Source of the DNA: DASQFI01 sp035633215
GTDB taxonomy: Bacteria > Acidobacteriota > Vicinamibacteria > Vicinamibacterales > SCN-69-37
Length of the DNA: 64,000 nt
Direction: 5' to 3'
Assembly (NCBI GenBank): GCA_035633215.1
Contig: DASQFI010000062.1
Span: 310,001-374,000, forward strand
Part shown: piece after piece, positions 18,458 to 27,640 of the stretch
How the letters are laid out: every line of letters begins with the position of its first letter
Position numbering within the stretch: position 1 is the first letter of the stretch
Notes under the pieces: generated by a model
Database searches by the model: none
Told to the model about the DNA's origin: nothing
The model's input: only the letters and a program-made list of their open reading frames with translations
Made by a program: the position numbers and the translations under genes

Positions 18458-19522
18458 ATGCGCGATTTCGGACAGTCCATGGCGGTGATCTGTCTGACGG
18501 GTATGGCCATGCTCGGGGTGTCGGCGCCCGCGCAAGATAAGGATGCAGCGCCAATCCTTGCGGCGGCCCGCGAGGCGCTCGGAGGCGACGCCAAGCTCGC
18601 TGCCATCAAGTCGTTCGTCGCGACCGGTCGCACGCGGCAGGTCCGCGGCAACAACCTCGTGCCGATCGAGTTTGAGATCGCGTGCGAGCTTCCGGACAAG
18701 TACGTCCGCAAGGATGAGATTCCAGCCCAGGAAAGCGATCCGACCTCGAGCGGCTTCAACGGCGATCAACTGATCCAGATTCCGCCTCCGGCCCCGCCGC
18801 GCGCGGGCGGACCCGCACCCGGAGCGGGCCGCGCGGGAGAGCCGCCTCCAGGCGCGGCGCGTCCGGGTGGTCCACCGCCTCCAGGTACGGCGACACCACC
18901 TGCTGCCGGCCCCGGCCGCGCGGGCGGTCCGCCGATGGATCCTCGCCGCGCGCGCGTGAACACCGTGAAGCAGGACTTCACGAAGCTCACGCTCGGGATG
19001 TTCGCCACGTCATTCAGCAGCTTTCCCCTGACTTTCACTCGAGCCGGGCAGGCAGAAGCGCCGCAGGGCAAAGCTGACGTCCTCGAGGTCAAAGGCCCGG
19101 AAGGGTCGAACTTCGCGGCGCGGCTGTTCATCAACAGCCAGACGCATCAACCCATCATGGTCAGCTGGCAGATGCCGCCGTCGAACGTCGTCGTGACGGT
19201 CCCGGGACAGCCCGCGCCAAAACCAGAGACACTCGCGCCGGGGGCCGTCGTTGTCGAAGGCCCGCCCGCGCCGGCGCCGACCGCGGGCAAGGAAGAGACC
19301 GACAAGTACACGAAGGACGTCGCCGAAGTCAGAAGGAAAGCGCAAACGAAGCTCGTCGAACACCGGATCTACTACGCGGACTATCGCGATGCCGGCAACG
19401 GCGTGATGTTCCCGTTCCGCCTGCGCCGCGCGATTGGAACCGACACAGTCGAGGAAACCAACTTCGACGCGTTCAGGTTCAACCAGAAGATCGACCCGCG
19501 GAAGTTCGAGCCGGTCAAGTAG
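18458..19522 (+). CDS. Exported LolA-like protein, partner of TonB receptor 3 (cassette copy 2)
   Basis: A 354-residue paralog of the protein at 11408. ATG 18458 follows a GGAGAG Shine-Dalgarno; GTG 18443 is a weaker alternative. Shared features are a signal peptide ending in APAQ, REALGGDAKLAAIKSFVATG, ELPDKYVRKDE, the strand ARLFINSQTHQPIMVSW and the terminal NQKIDPRKFEPVK. It differs by a Pro/Gly/Ala-rich insert of about 60 residues (about 108-168), in the place where copy 1 has a short Met/Gly loop, and a second Pro-rich loop near 255-285. The stop abuts the coding frame of receptor 3. Confidence 0.75.
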   Translation: MRDFGQSMAVICLTGMAMLGVSAPAQDKDAAPILAAAREALGGDAKLAAIKSFVATGRTRQVRGNNLVPIEFEIACELPDKYVRKDEIPAQESDPTSSGFNGDQLIQIPPPAPPRAGGPAPGAGRAGEPPPGAARPGGPPPPGTATPPAAGPGRAGGPPMDPRRARVNTVKQDFTKLTLGMFATSFSSFPLTFTRAGQAEAPQGKADVLEVKGPEGSNFAARLFINSQTHQPIMVSWQMPPSNVVVTVPGQPAPKPETLAPGAVVVEGPPAPAPTAGKEETDKYTKDVAEVRRKAQTKLVEHRIYYADYRDAGNGVMFPFRLRRAIGTDTVEETNFDAFRFNQKIDPRKFEPVK

Positions 19523-19573
19523 GTGTCGTCGTCCAATAGTGGGCCGGACCCCCGGCTCGAGGAGATTCCGGCC

Positions 19574-22243
19574 GTGCCGCTCAAGAAACTCTCGACGATC
19601 GTCCTTGCTGTTATTGCCTGCGTGATGCTTTCGACGTCAGCGTTTGCTCAGGCGCAACCGCCGCGCGACGGCAGGCTGCTCATCACGGTCGTCGATGCGA
19701 CGAACAGCATCCTGCCGGGCGCGATCGTCACGGTCGTCGGGGTCGAGAACGCGACCAAAGCCACGGCCATCCCGCCGGTGAAGGCGTCAGAGGTCGGGCT
19801 CGCGACGTTCGAGCGGCTGCGGCCGGGCAGGTATTCGATTCAGGGCGAGTTTCCGGGCTTCGATCTGGGCCTGATGCGCGACGTGCGCGTCCGGAGCGGC
19901 GACAACAAGCACATCCTGATCCTCCCGCTGAGGAAGATGGAGGACTCGGTCACGGTGGGACGCGATCGCCAGGAAGCCGCCGCCGATCGCACCCTGTCGT
20001 TTGGCACGGTGCTCACGCGCGAGCAGATCGAAGCGCTGTCGGAGGATCCGGACGAGCTGAAGAGGCAGTTGCAGGACATGGCGGGTCTGGGGTCCGTCAT
20101 CCGCGTGGACAGCTTCGAGGGGCAGCAACTGCCGCCGAAAGCGCAGATCAAAATGGTCCGCATCTCGCGCGACCAGTTCGCCGCCGAGAATCACGGCGCC
20201 GGCGGCCTGCACATCGACATCATCACGCAGCCGGGCATCGGCCCGCTCCGCGCCTCGGCGCGGCTCGGCTTCTACGACAGCTCGATGGACGGCAAACATC
20301 CGCTGGTGCAGCAGAAGGGCCCCGCGCAGAGCCGCAACTGGGGCGGCAATCTCGGCGGCACGCTGCTCAAGGATCGCAGCTCGTTCTCGCTGAACTTCAG
20401 CGGGAACACGTCGTACTCGACGCCGGTCCTGAACGCCGCTACGCCGTCGGGCACGCGGATCGAGAACCTGAACCTGCGCCAGCCGAGCGACGCGGTGTTC
20501 GTCTCGGGACTCTGGGACTACGCCATTACCAAGGACCAGACGCTGCGCGTGGGCTTCAATTCGAACCGCTTCACCTCGGAGAACCAGGGCGTCGGGGTGT
20601 ACGACTTGATCGAGCGCGCCTACTCGAGCGAGAACAACGTGTTCTCGATGCGCGTCCAGGAAGCCGGGCCGCTCGGGCGCCGGTTCTTCACCAACACGCG
20701 TTTTTCGTTGAACATCAGCAACTCCGACACGACCTCCACGCTCGAGGCGCCGACCATCGTCGTGAACGACGCGTTCACGAGCGGCGGCGCGCAGCGGGCG
20801 GGCGGCCGCCGCACGCGGGCGTTCTCGCTCGGCTCCGACCTCGACTACGTCCGCGGCAAACACTCCGTGCGCATCGGCGTCCTGCTCGACGGCGGCTCGT
20901 ACCGCTCGGACGACGCCTCGAACTATCTCGGCACGTATACCTTCGAGAGCCTCGAGGCGTTCGAGGCCGGCCGCCCGCGCAGTTACACGCGGCGCATCGG
21001 CGACCCGACGATCAGCTACTTTCACCTCCAGAGCGGGATCTACATCCAGGACGACATCAAGCTTCGCAAGAACCTGACGATCACGCCGGGGCTGCGCTAC
21101 GAAGCGCAGACGCGTCTCGACGACTACGACAACTTCGCGCCGCGGTTCGGGATCACCTGGGCGCCGTTCAAGAACGGCAAGACGACGCTGCGGACGAGTT
21201 GGGGGATTTTCTACGACTGGCTCACGACCAACACGATCGAGCAGACCTTGCGCGTGGATGGCTTCCGCCAGCAGGAGCTCAACATCATCAATCCGTCGTA
21301 CCCCGATCCGGGGCTCGAGGGCGTGATCCCGCCCACGAACCGGTACCTCCTCGACGATGACATGTACATGGGCCGGAACACGCGGGTGAGCGCCGGGCTC
21401 CAGCAGGCCGTCACGAGCAAGTTCTCCGTGGGCGCGACGTTCAGCGACATCCGGGGCGACGGCATTCTGCGCGGACGCAACCTGAACGCGCCGGTCAACG
21501 GTGTCAGGCCCGATCCGGCGTTCGCGAACGTGATCCAAACCGTGTCCGATGCGAGATTGCGCACGCGATCGGTCTCGACCAACGCCGGTCTCAGTTTCTT
21601 CACGCCGACGCCGAACAACACGAGGTTCTTCGACTGGAAGCGCAACCTGGGTTTGTACGGCAACTACACGTGGAGCCGGGCCAGGAACAACTCGGACGGC
21701 ACGTTCAGCCTGCCGGCCACTGGCAGCCTCGACGCCGAATGGGGTCCGTCGAACGGCGACGTGCGGCATCGCGGCAACATCTCGATCAGTACGGGACTGA
21801 TCAAGAACTTCAACGGGAGCATCGACTTCTCGATGTCGAGCGCGCCGCCGATCACGATCCGGACCGGCGTCGATGACAACGGCGATCTGGTGTTCAACGA
21901 TCGGCCCGCCGGCGTCGGACGCAACACCGAGCGGACCACGGGGCAGTGGCAGTCGTTCGCGTTCTTCAGCTACTGGATCGGCCTGGGCAAGCGCCAGGTC
22001 GCCTCCGGCGGACCGATGGGCGGGATCATGATTCGGGAGGGCGCCGGCCCTGTCACCGTGTCCACGATGGCGGCGCAAGCCCTGCCGCGGTACCGCTTGT
22101 CGTTCAACGTCCAGATCTCGAACCTCACGAATCACGCAAACTACACCGGCTACAGCGGCGTCATGACGTCGCCGTTCTTCCTCAAGCCCACGGGCGCGTC
22201 CGGCGTGCGCCGGATCAATTTCGGGATGAGCTTGAGCTTTTGA
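19574..22243 (+). CDS. TonB-dependent receptor 3 (cassette copy 2)
   Basis: About 889 residues, strongly paralogous to receptor 2. The frame is open from GTG 19523, directly after the LolA-like stop, but the signal peptide VPLKKLSTIVLAVIACVMLS starts at GTG 19574 with GAGGAG upstream, so I use that. The domain order is regulatory-like domain (LLITVVDATNSILPGAIVTV), plug (LTREQIEALSEDPDELKRQL, IRVDSFEGQQLPPKAQIKMV) and a 22-strand-type barrel ending INFGMSLSF. Many motifs match receptor 2, for example TLRVDGFRQQEL and LLRGRNLNAP. The duplication probably gave receptors with different ligands. Confidence 0.9.
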   Translation: MPLKKLSTIVLAVIACVMLSTSAFAQAQPPRDGRLLITVVDATNSILPGAIVTVVGVENATKATAIPPVKASEVGLATFERLRPGRYSIQGEFPGFDLGLMRDVRVRSGDNKHILILPLRKMEDSVTVGRDRQEAAADRTLSFGTVLTREQIEALSEDPDELKRQLQDMAGLGSVIRVDSFEGQQLPPKAQIKMVRISRDQFAAENHGAGGLHIDIITQPGIGPLRASARLGFYDSSMDGKHPLVQQKGPAQSRNWGGNLGGTLLKDRSSFSLNFSGNTSYSTPVLNAATPSGTRIENLNLRQPSDAVFVSGLWDYAITKDQTLRVGFNSNRFTSENQGVGVYDLIERAYSSENNVFSMRVQEAGPLGRRFFTNTRFSLNISNSDTTSTLEAPTIVVNDAFTSGGAQRAGGRRTRAFSLGSDLDYVRGKHSVRIGVLLDGGSYRSDDASNYLGTYTFESLEAFEAGRPRSYTRRIGDPTISYFHLQSGIYIQDDIKLRKNLTITPGLRYEAQTRLDDYDNFAPRFGITWAPFKNGKTTLRTSWGIFYDWLTTNTIEQTLRVDGFRQQELNIINPSYPDPGLEGVIPPTNRYLLDDDMYMGRNTRVSAGLQQAVTSKFSVGATFSDIRGDGILRGRNLNAPVNGVRPDPAFANVIQTVSDARLRTRSVSTNAGLSFFTPTPNNTRFFDWKRNLGLYGNYTWSRARNNSDGTFSLPATGSLDAEWGPSNGDVRHRGNISISTGLIKNFNGSIDFSMSSAPPITIRTGVDDNGDLVFNDRPAGVGRNTERTTGQWQSFAFFSYWIGLGKRQVASGGPMGGIMIREGAGPVTVSTMAAQALPRYRLSFNVQISNLTNHANYTGYSGVMTSPFFLKPTGASGVRRINFGMSLSF

Positions 22244-22246
22244 AAG

Positions 22247-22506
22247 CTTGTGTCAATCTGAAATCTGCAATCTGGGAATCTGATATCTGGATCTGGAATC
22301 CGGCAATCGGGGGAATCTGGAATCTATCGGGAATCGCAGCATCTATCGTCGGATCTTGAATCTGGCAGTCTGAAATCGACGCTTCCGATTCCGGATTCCC
22401 CGATTCTCGATAGATTCCAGACTCCCAGATAGATTTCAGATTCCCAGATTCCCAGATTGCTGATCCAGATATCAGATTCCCAGATTACAGATTACAGATA
22501 GACACC
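22247..22506. repeat. Large AATCTGG word array with inverted second half
   Basis: This 260-base stretch has no gene. The first half is made of degenerate words such as AATCTGG, ATCTGGAATC and GGAATCG. From about 22380 the second half is their reverse complement (AGATTCC, CCAGATT, GATTCCCAGATT). The whole could fold into one long imperfect hairpin. It separates TonB receptor 3 from the lysine operon. The same word family appears at 25780-25862. Confidence 0.85.
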
Positions 22507-22572
22507 GACAGGATTTCCCCTCCCGCGCGATTGCCTCTTTCAGGAGAGAATGATCACGTCCGCAGGACGTGC

Positions 22573-23619
22573 ATGTCTCAACACAGGATTGAAGTGGGTG
22601 TGCTTGGCGCGACCGGCATGGTCGGCCAGCAATTCGTGGCCCGGCTGGCCGGGCATCCGTGGTTCGACATCCGGTGGCTGGCGGCAAGCGAGCGGTCGCT
22701 CGGCAAATCGTACGCGGAGGCGGCGCCATGGCGTCTCGCGTCGCCGATGCCGGATGTCTGTCGCGGCACGCGTGTCGAGCCGTGCGAGCCGGGCCGCGGT
22801 CCGAAAGTCGTCTTTTCCGCGCTCGATGCGAAAGCCGCCGACGAGCTCGAGCACCAGTTCGCCGCCGCGGGTCACATCGTTCTCAGCAACGCACGCAGCC
22901 ACCGCATGGATCCGCTGGTGCCGCTGCTGATTCCGGAAATCAACGCCGATCATCTGGGCATCCTCGCCGAGCAGCGGCGTGTGAAAGGCTGGTCCGGCGC
23001 GATCGTGACCAATCCCAACTGCGCCGCGGTCGTGCTCGCGATGGCGCTCGCGCCACTCCGCCAGTTCGGCCTCCGCCGCGTCGTCGTCACAACGCTGCAG
23101 GCGGTGTCGGGGGCCGGGTACCCCGGCGTCGCCTCGCTCGACATCCTCGGCAACGTCATTCCGTTCATCGGCGGCGGCGAGGAGGAGAAGATCGAGGTCG
23201 AGACGCGAAAGATTCTTGGCGGCGACGGCGGCCGGGCCGCGCATCCTGCTGTCATCAGCGCGTCCGTGACGCGCGTGCCCGTGATCGACGGCCACTCGGT
23301 CGTCGCGTCCGTCGATCTCGAGTCGGGTCCGGCAGCCGCCGACGTCGAAGCGGCCATGCGTGCGTTTCGCGGCCGCCCGCAAGAGCTGAAATTGCCGTCC
23401 GCGCCCGATCCGCCGCTGCTGCTGCGATCCGAGGACAACCGCCCGCAGCCGCGCCTCGACGCCGGCCTGGGCGACGGCATGACCGTTTCAGTCGGCCGCG
23501 TCCGCGTCTGTCCGGTGCTCACGCACAAGTTCGTCGCGCTTGGGCACAACACCATCCGTGGCGCGGCCGGCGCGTCGATCCTCAATGCGGAGCTGATGCA
23601 CGCTGAGGGGACGTTGTGA
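22573..23619 (+). CDS. asd: Aspartate-semialdehyde dehydrogenase (archaeal/fungal-type)
   Basis: A 348-residue enzyme that reduces aspartyl-4-phosphate to the semialdehyde, the branch point to lysine, threonine and methionine. NADP-binding GATGMVGQQF is at 12-21, active-site Cys150 in VTNPNCAAVV, the loop LQAVSGAGYPG at about 175-185 and the catalytic His241 in VIDGHSVV. These loop sequences match the archaeal/fungal subclass rather than the E. coli one. The start is ATG 22573 with AGGAC upstream. It overlaps the aspartokinase gene by GTGA and is first in the lysine operon. Confidence 0.95.
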   Translation: MSQHRIEVGVLGATGMVGQQFVARLAGHPWFDIRWLAASERSLGKSYAEAAPWRLASPMPDVCRGTRVEPCEPGRGPKVVFSALDAKAADELEHQFAAAGHIVLSNARSHRMDPLVPLLIPEINADHLGILAEQRRVKGWSGAIVTNPNCAAVVLAMALAPLRQFGLRRVVVTTLQAVSGAGYPGVASLDILGNVIPFIGGGEEEKIEVETRKILGGDGGRAAHPAVISASVTRVPVIDGHSVVASVDLESGPAAADVEAAMRAFRGRPQELKLPSAPDPPLLLRSEDNRPQPRLDAGLGDGMTVSVGRVRVCPVLTHKFVALGHNTIRGAAGASILNAELMHAEGTL

Positions 23620-25010
23620 TTGTCATGAAGTTCGGCGGCACGTCCGTGGCCGATCGTCCGGCGATCGAGCGCGTCGTGTCGATCGTCCGCGCGGCTCGTC
23701 AGGTTGCCGTGCAGCCGGAGAGCCGCGACTGGCGGGGACCGGTCGTCGTCGTCTCGGCGCTCGGCGGTGCGACGGATCGGCTGCTCGGCATCGCGGCGCA
23801 GGCGGGCGCGGGTGACATCGACGGCGCGCGCGATCACCTGCGCGCCTTGTGCGACAGGCATCTCGAGGTCGCCGGTATCGTCACCCAACCCGATGAGCGG
23901 CAACTGGTCGATCGATTCATTCGCGACACGTTCGACGAGCTCGAACGCATCGCCGGCGCCCTGGGTGTGCTTCGTGAAGTGACGCCCCGCTGGCTGGACG
24001 CGATCGCCGCCACAGGGGAGATCGCGAGCAGCCGCATCGTGGCCGGTGCGCTGGAGTCACAGGGTCTGGCGGCAACCTGGGTGGACGCGAGACGCGTGTT
24101 GGTGACCGCCGACGCCCACGTGGCCGCCGCGCCGCTGGTGCCCGAGACGACCGCGGCGCTCAAGACCATCGTCGATCCTCTTCTCGCCTCCCGCCGGATT
24201 CCCGTGGTCGGCGGGTTCGTCGGCGCCACACGGCAGGGCGTGACGACGACGCTCGGGCGAGGCGGATCGGACTATTCGGCCGCGATCATCGGCGCGTGCC
24301 TGGACGCATCGGAGATCCAGATCTGGACCGACGTTGACGGCATGCTCACGGCCGATCCCAGGATCGTCCCGAACGTACAGGTCGTGCCGCACCTCTCATT
24401 CGCGGAGGCCTCGGAGCTTGCCTACTTCGGCGCGAAAGTGCTGCACCCAGCGACCATTCAGCCGGCGGTCGGCAAGAACATTCCGGTCCGCATCCTCAAT
24501 TCGAAGCGCCCGCAGGACCCGATCGGCACGCTCATCACGCGCGATCGCCCGCCGACCGAACGGCCGCTGACCGCCGTGGCGTCGAAGAAGGGCGTCACGG
24601 TCGTGGACATCACGTCCACCCGCATGCTCGATTCGCACGGCTTCCTGAAGCGGATCTTCGAGGTGTTCGAGGACCACGGCACCTCGGTCGACGTCGTCAC
24701 CACTTCCGAAGTCAGCGTCTCGGTCACCGTGGATGACGCGCGGCATTTGCCCGAGATCGTCTCCGCGCTCGAGGCGGTGGCCGACGTCACGCACGAGACG
24801 AACATGGCGATCGTCTGCGCGGTGGGCGATGGCCTGCAGAACGATCCGTCCTTCGTCGGCCACCTGCTCGAGGCCGCCGGCGGCGTGCCGATCCGGATGC
24901 TGTCGCAAGCGGCGGCGCGGCGGAACATCACGCTCGTGATTCACGAGACGGATCTGGAGACGGTCCTCCGGCGCGTGCACGATCGGTTCTGCGCGAGCGT
25001 GATGACGTAG
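23616..25010 (+). CDS. lysC: Aspartokinase, monofunctional with tandem ACT domains
   Basis: A 464-residue kinase that phosphorylates aspartate to start the lysine/threonine pathway. It starts at GTG 23616 within the asd stop. KFGGTS lies at residues 5-10 and VGGFVGATRQGVTTTLGRGGSDYSA in mid-protein. The substrate segment IWTDVDGMLTADPR and the C-terminal ACT pair (TRMLDSHGFLKRIFEVFEDH, then MAIVCAVGDG) provide the feedback-binding regulatory domain. There is no fused homoserine dehydrogenase. Which end product inhibits it cannot be read here; location in a dap operon suggests lysine. Confidence 0.92.
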   Translation: MIVMKFGGTSVADRPAIERVVSIVRAARQVAVQPESRDWRGPVVVVSALGGATDRLLGIAAQAGAGDIDGARDHLRALCDRHLEVAGIVTQPDERQLVDRFIRDTFDELERIAGALGVLREVTPRWLDAIAATGEIASSRIVAGALESQGLAATWVDARRVLVTADAHVAAAPLVPETTAALKTIVDPLLASRRIPVVGGFVGATRQGVTTTLGRGGSDYSAAIIGACLDASEIQIWTDVDGMLTADPRIVPNVQVVPHLSFAEASELAYFGAKVLHPATIQPAVGKNIPVRILNSKRPQDPIGTLITRDRPPTERPLTAVASKKGVTVVDITSTRMLDSHGFLKRIFEVFEDHGTSVDVVTTSEVSVSVTVDDARHLPEIVSALEAVADVTHETNMAIVCAVGDGLQNDPSFVGHLLEAAGGVPIRMLSQAAARRNITLVIHETDLETVLRRVHDRFCASVMT

Positions 25011-25097
25011 CGGGGTGGGGCCCCGCGAGCATTGAAGAAGACGACATAAAGAAGCCTCAAAGCCTCAAGGCGAAAAGGCGCAAGAAGACAGATACAC

Positions 25098-25799
25098 ATG
25101 CTTCGAATTCTCCTGGTCGGCCACGGACGCATGGGACAGCTCGTCGAGCGTCTGGCCTCGGCGCACGCCTGCGAAGTCGCGGGCATCGTCTCGAGCCGGT
25201 CCGGCCCGGGCGCCATCCGCTCGGGCCACTTTGGACCCGTGGACGTGGCGATCGACTTCACGCAGCCTTCCGCGGTCGCCGAAAACTTCCACCAGCTTGC
25301 CGAGCGAAAGATCAACGTCGTCGTCGGCACCACGGGCTGGCAGCGAGACGAGGCGGCGCTTCGGGAGATCGCGATTCGCGATGGCATCGGCGTGCTGGCG
25401 TCGGCGAATTTCTCGATCGCCATGGCGGTGTTCCGGACCGTGGTTCAGGACGCTGCCAGGCGGTTTGGGCCGCTCTCCGACATCGGCGCCTGGATCCACG
25501 AGTCGCACCATGCCGCCAAGAAAGACGCGCCGTCAGGCACCGCGCTGATGCTGAAAACGGCCATGGAGCACGCCGGATACCCCCGGCCCGTGGATGTGTC
25601 GTCGACCCGCGCCGGCTCGATTCCTGGCACCCACGTGGTCGGCTTCGACGCGGCGGCTGAGACAATGACCCTCGTGCACGAAGTCCGCGATCGAGCGGTC
25701 TTCGCCCACGGCGCGCTCCAGGCGGCGGCGTGGCTGAAGGGACGCCAGGGCTGGTTCTCGATGGACAACATGTTGGAGAATCTGAAATCTGGAATCTAG
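25098..25799 (+). CDS. dapB: 4-hydroxy-tetrahydrodipicolinate reductase
   Basis: A 233-residue reductase. The nucleotide loop GHGRMGQ is at 8-14, VGTTGW at 77-81, ASANFSIAMAVF at about 101-112 and the signature HESHHAAKKDAPSGTA at 134-149 with the catalytic His/Lys. It is shorter than the E. coli enzyme (about 270 residues) and matches the compact DapB class. Its last residues (NLKSGI) are encoded by AATCTGAAATCTGGAATC, the first words of the downstream repeat. The 87-base gap from aspartokinase holds only GAAGAAG/GCCTCAA words and a GGGGTGGGGCCCC hairpin. Confidence 0.93.
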   Translation: MLRILLVGHGRMGQLVERLASAHACEVAGIVSSRSGPGAIRSGHFGPVDVAIDFTQPSAVAENFHQLAERKINVVVGTTGWQRDEAALREIAIRDGIGVLASANFSIAMAVFRTVVQDAARRFGPLSDIGAWIHESHHAAKKDAPSGTALMLKTAMEHAGYPRPVDVSSTRAGSIPGTHVVGFDAAAETMTLVHEVRDRAVFAHGALQAAAWLKGRQGWFSMDNMLENLKSGI

Positions 25800-25862
25800 C
25801 ATCTGCAATCTGGTCTGGAATCGGCAATCGGGGAACCGACAATCTATCTGGGAATCTGAAAA
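25780..25862. repeat. AATCTGG word repeat overlapping the dapB 3' end
   Basis: Tandem degenerate words AATCTGAAATCTGG, AATCTAGCATCTGC, AATCTGG, AATCGGG run from inside dapB to two bases before the dapA start. They are in one orientation only, matching the left half of the 22247-22506 array. The dapA ribosome-binding site must be supplied by the final GGGAATCTGAAAA, which is poor. Confidence 0.8.
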
Positions 25863-25864
25863 CT

Positions 25865-26773
25865 ATGCGTTCGACTTTCACCGGCGTTGGCACTGCGTTG
25901 ATTACTCCCTTCACCTCCTCGGGCGAGCTGGACGAACGTACGCTCAGAGCGCTGGCCAGGCGTCAGGTTGACGCCGGCGTCCATTTTCTCGTGCCGTGCG
26001 GCACGACCGGCGAAACACCCACCTTGAACGAGCGCGAGCGGCGGCGCGTCGTCGAGATCGTGGTCGAGGAAGCCAGGGGCCGCGCGCTGGTGCTCGCGGG
26101 CGCGGGCGGCTACGACACACGCGACGTGAAACACGCCGCGCAGGAAATGCACAAAGCTGGCGCGCAGGGGCTGCTGTCGGTGACGCCGTACTACAACAAG
26201 CCGACGCCGGAGGGGCTCTACCAGCACTTCAAGGCGATTGCCGAGAGCACGCCGCTGCCGGTCATCGTCTACAACGTGCCTGGACGTACGGGCTGCAACG
26301 TCGAGGCGGCCACGCTGGCGCGGCTCGCGACGATTCCGAACATCGCCGGCGTGAAGGAAGCCTCCGGGAACATCACGCAGATGGCCGAGGTCTGCCGCGC
26401 CGTGCCGCCGGACTTTCTCGTCCTGTCGGGCGACGATGCGATCACGCTGCCGCTGATGGCGATTGGCGGACGCGGGATCGTCTCGGTCGCGTCGAACGAA
26501 GTGCCGGCGGAAATGGTGCAGATGGTCGAGGCCGCCGAGCGCGGCGATTTCGCGACGGCGCGTCGCTGGCACGAGAAGCTGATGCCCGTCATGCAGGTGA
26601 ATTTCGTCGAGTCGAATCCCGGCCCGGTGAAATTCGCGATGGCGGCGATGGGACTGTGCGAGCTGAGCTACCGGCTGCCGATGGTCCCGCCCCGGCCCGC
26701 GGCCCAGGAAAAGATTCTCGGCGTGCTCAAGGACTTCGGCCTGCCCGTCGTGGCAGTGCAACATCACTCGTAA
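25865..26773 (+). CDS. dapA: 4-hydroxy-tetrahydrodipicolinate synthase
   Basis: A 302-residue TIM-barrel aldolase that condenses pyruvate with aspartate semialdehyde. The Schiff-base Lys164 is in AGVKEASGN, the Thr-Thr pair at 47-48 in CGTTGET, Tyr136 in IVYNVPGRTG with Arg141, and the TPYYNKPT loop at 107-114. Length and motifs are standard. The start ATG 25865 begins just after the AATCTGG repeat. The fourth gene of the asd-lysC-dapB-dapA-dapD-dapE order. Confidence 0.96.
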   Translation: MRSTFTGVGTALITPFTSSGELDERTLRALARRQVDAGVHFLVPCGTTGETPTLNERERRRVVEIVVEEARGRALVLAGAGGYDTRDVKHAAQEMHKAGAQGLLSVTPYYNKPTPEGLYQHFKAIAESTPLPVIVYNVPGRTGCNVEAATLARLATIPNIAGVKEASGNITQMAEVCRAVPPDFLVLSGDDAITLPLMAIGGRGIVSVASNEVPAEMVQMVEAAERGDFATARRWHEKLMPVMQVNFVESNPGPVKFAMAAMGLCELSYRLPMVPPRPAAQEKILGVLKDFGLPVVAVQHHS

Positions 26774-26797
26774 GACCTCGGGTGTCGTCGTGAGGAC

Positions 26798-27640
26798 ATG
26801 CCTCTACAACAGACCATCGAATCGCTGTTCGCCCAGGGCGATCGCGCGGACAAAGCCGCGGCGCGTGAGGCGTTCTTTGCTCTTCAGCGCGCGTTGAGCG
26901 CCGGCGAGGTCCGCGCCGCCGAGCGCGACTCGTCGAAGCCCGCCGGGTGGCGTGTCAACACGTGGGTGAAGCAGGGCATTCTGCTCGGCTTCCGGTTCGG
27001 CGACACCGTCGACGTCTCGGCGGACCACGGGCGCTGGCCGTTCTACGACAAGGACACGATGGCGCTGAAAAAGCCCGGCCTCGGTGCGGGCGTGCGCATC
27101 GTTCCGGGCGGCTCGACCATCCGGGAAGGCGCGTTCGTGGCCACCAGCGTCGTCTGCATGCCGCCGATGTACGTCAACATCGGCGCGTACGTCGACGAAG
27201 GCACGCTCGTCGACTCTCATGCCCTTGTCGGATCGTGCGCGCAGATCGGCCGCCGCGTGCACTTGAGCGCGGGTGCGCAGATTGGCGGCGTCATCGAACC
27301 CGTCGGCGCGCTGCCCGTCATCATCGAGGACGACGTCCTGGTGGGTGGAAACACCGGCGTCTACGAAGGCGCGGTGATCAAGGAACGCGCGGTCATCGCC
27401 GCCGGCGTCGTCATCACGGCCTCGACGCCGGTGTACGACCTGCCGCGAGGCGTCGTGATTCGGCCCGACGACGGGCAGCCGCTTGTCGTGCCGGCGGGCG
27501 CGGTCGTGGTGCCAGGTGCGCGCGCGGTATCGGTCGGCGCCGGACGCGACTGGGGCCTGTCGCTCGCCACGCCCGTCATCGTCAAGTATCGCGACGACCG
27601 GACGGATACGCGGACGGAGCTGGAAGCGTGGATTCGGTAA
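26798..27640 (+). CDS. dapD: 2,3,4,5-tetrahydropyridine-2,6-dicarboxylate N-succinyltransferase
   Basis: A 280-residue enzyme that succinylates tetrahydrodipicolinate. A helical N-terminal domain contains PAGWRVNTWVKQGILLGFR. A left-handed beta-helix follows with hexapeptide turns (VVCMPPMYVNIGAYVDEGTLVDSHALVGSCAQIG, VLVGGNTGVYEGAVI), the hallmark of DapD. This places the organism on the succinylase branch of the DAP pathway. It overlaps the next gene by 13 bases. Confidence 0.95.
   Translation: MPLQQTIESLFAQGDRADKAAAREAFFALQRALSAGEVRAAERDSSKPAGWRVNTWVKQGILLGFRFGDTVDVSADHGRWPFYDKDTMALKKPGLGAGVRIVPGGSTIREGAFVATSVVCMPPMYVNIGAYVDEGTLVDSHALVGSCAQIGRRVHLSAGAQIGGVIEPVGALPVIIEDDVLVGGNTGVYEGAVIKERAVIAAGVVITASTPVYDLPRGVVIRPDDGQPLVVPAGAVVVPGARAVSVGAGRDWGLSLATPVIVKYRDDRTDTRTELEAWIR

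Noticed and set aside
19787..22135. 782-codon open frame antisense to TonB receptor 3
   Set aside because: Same cause: low-complexity RRR/AVE-type translation, no motif, no ribosome-binding site.
22247..22506. Possible CRISPR array
   Set aside because: Words are short, degenerate and irregularly spaced, the second half is inverted, there are no spacers of constant length and no cas genes.
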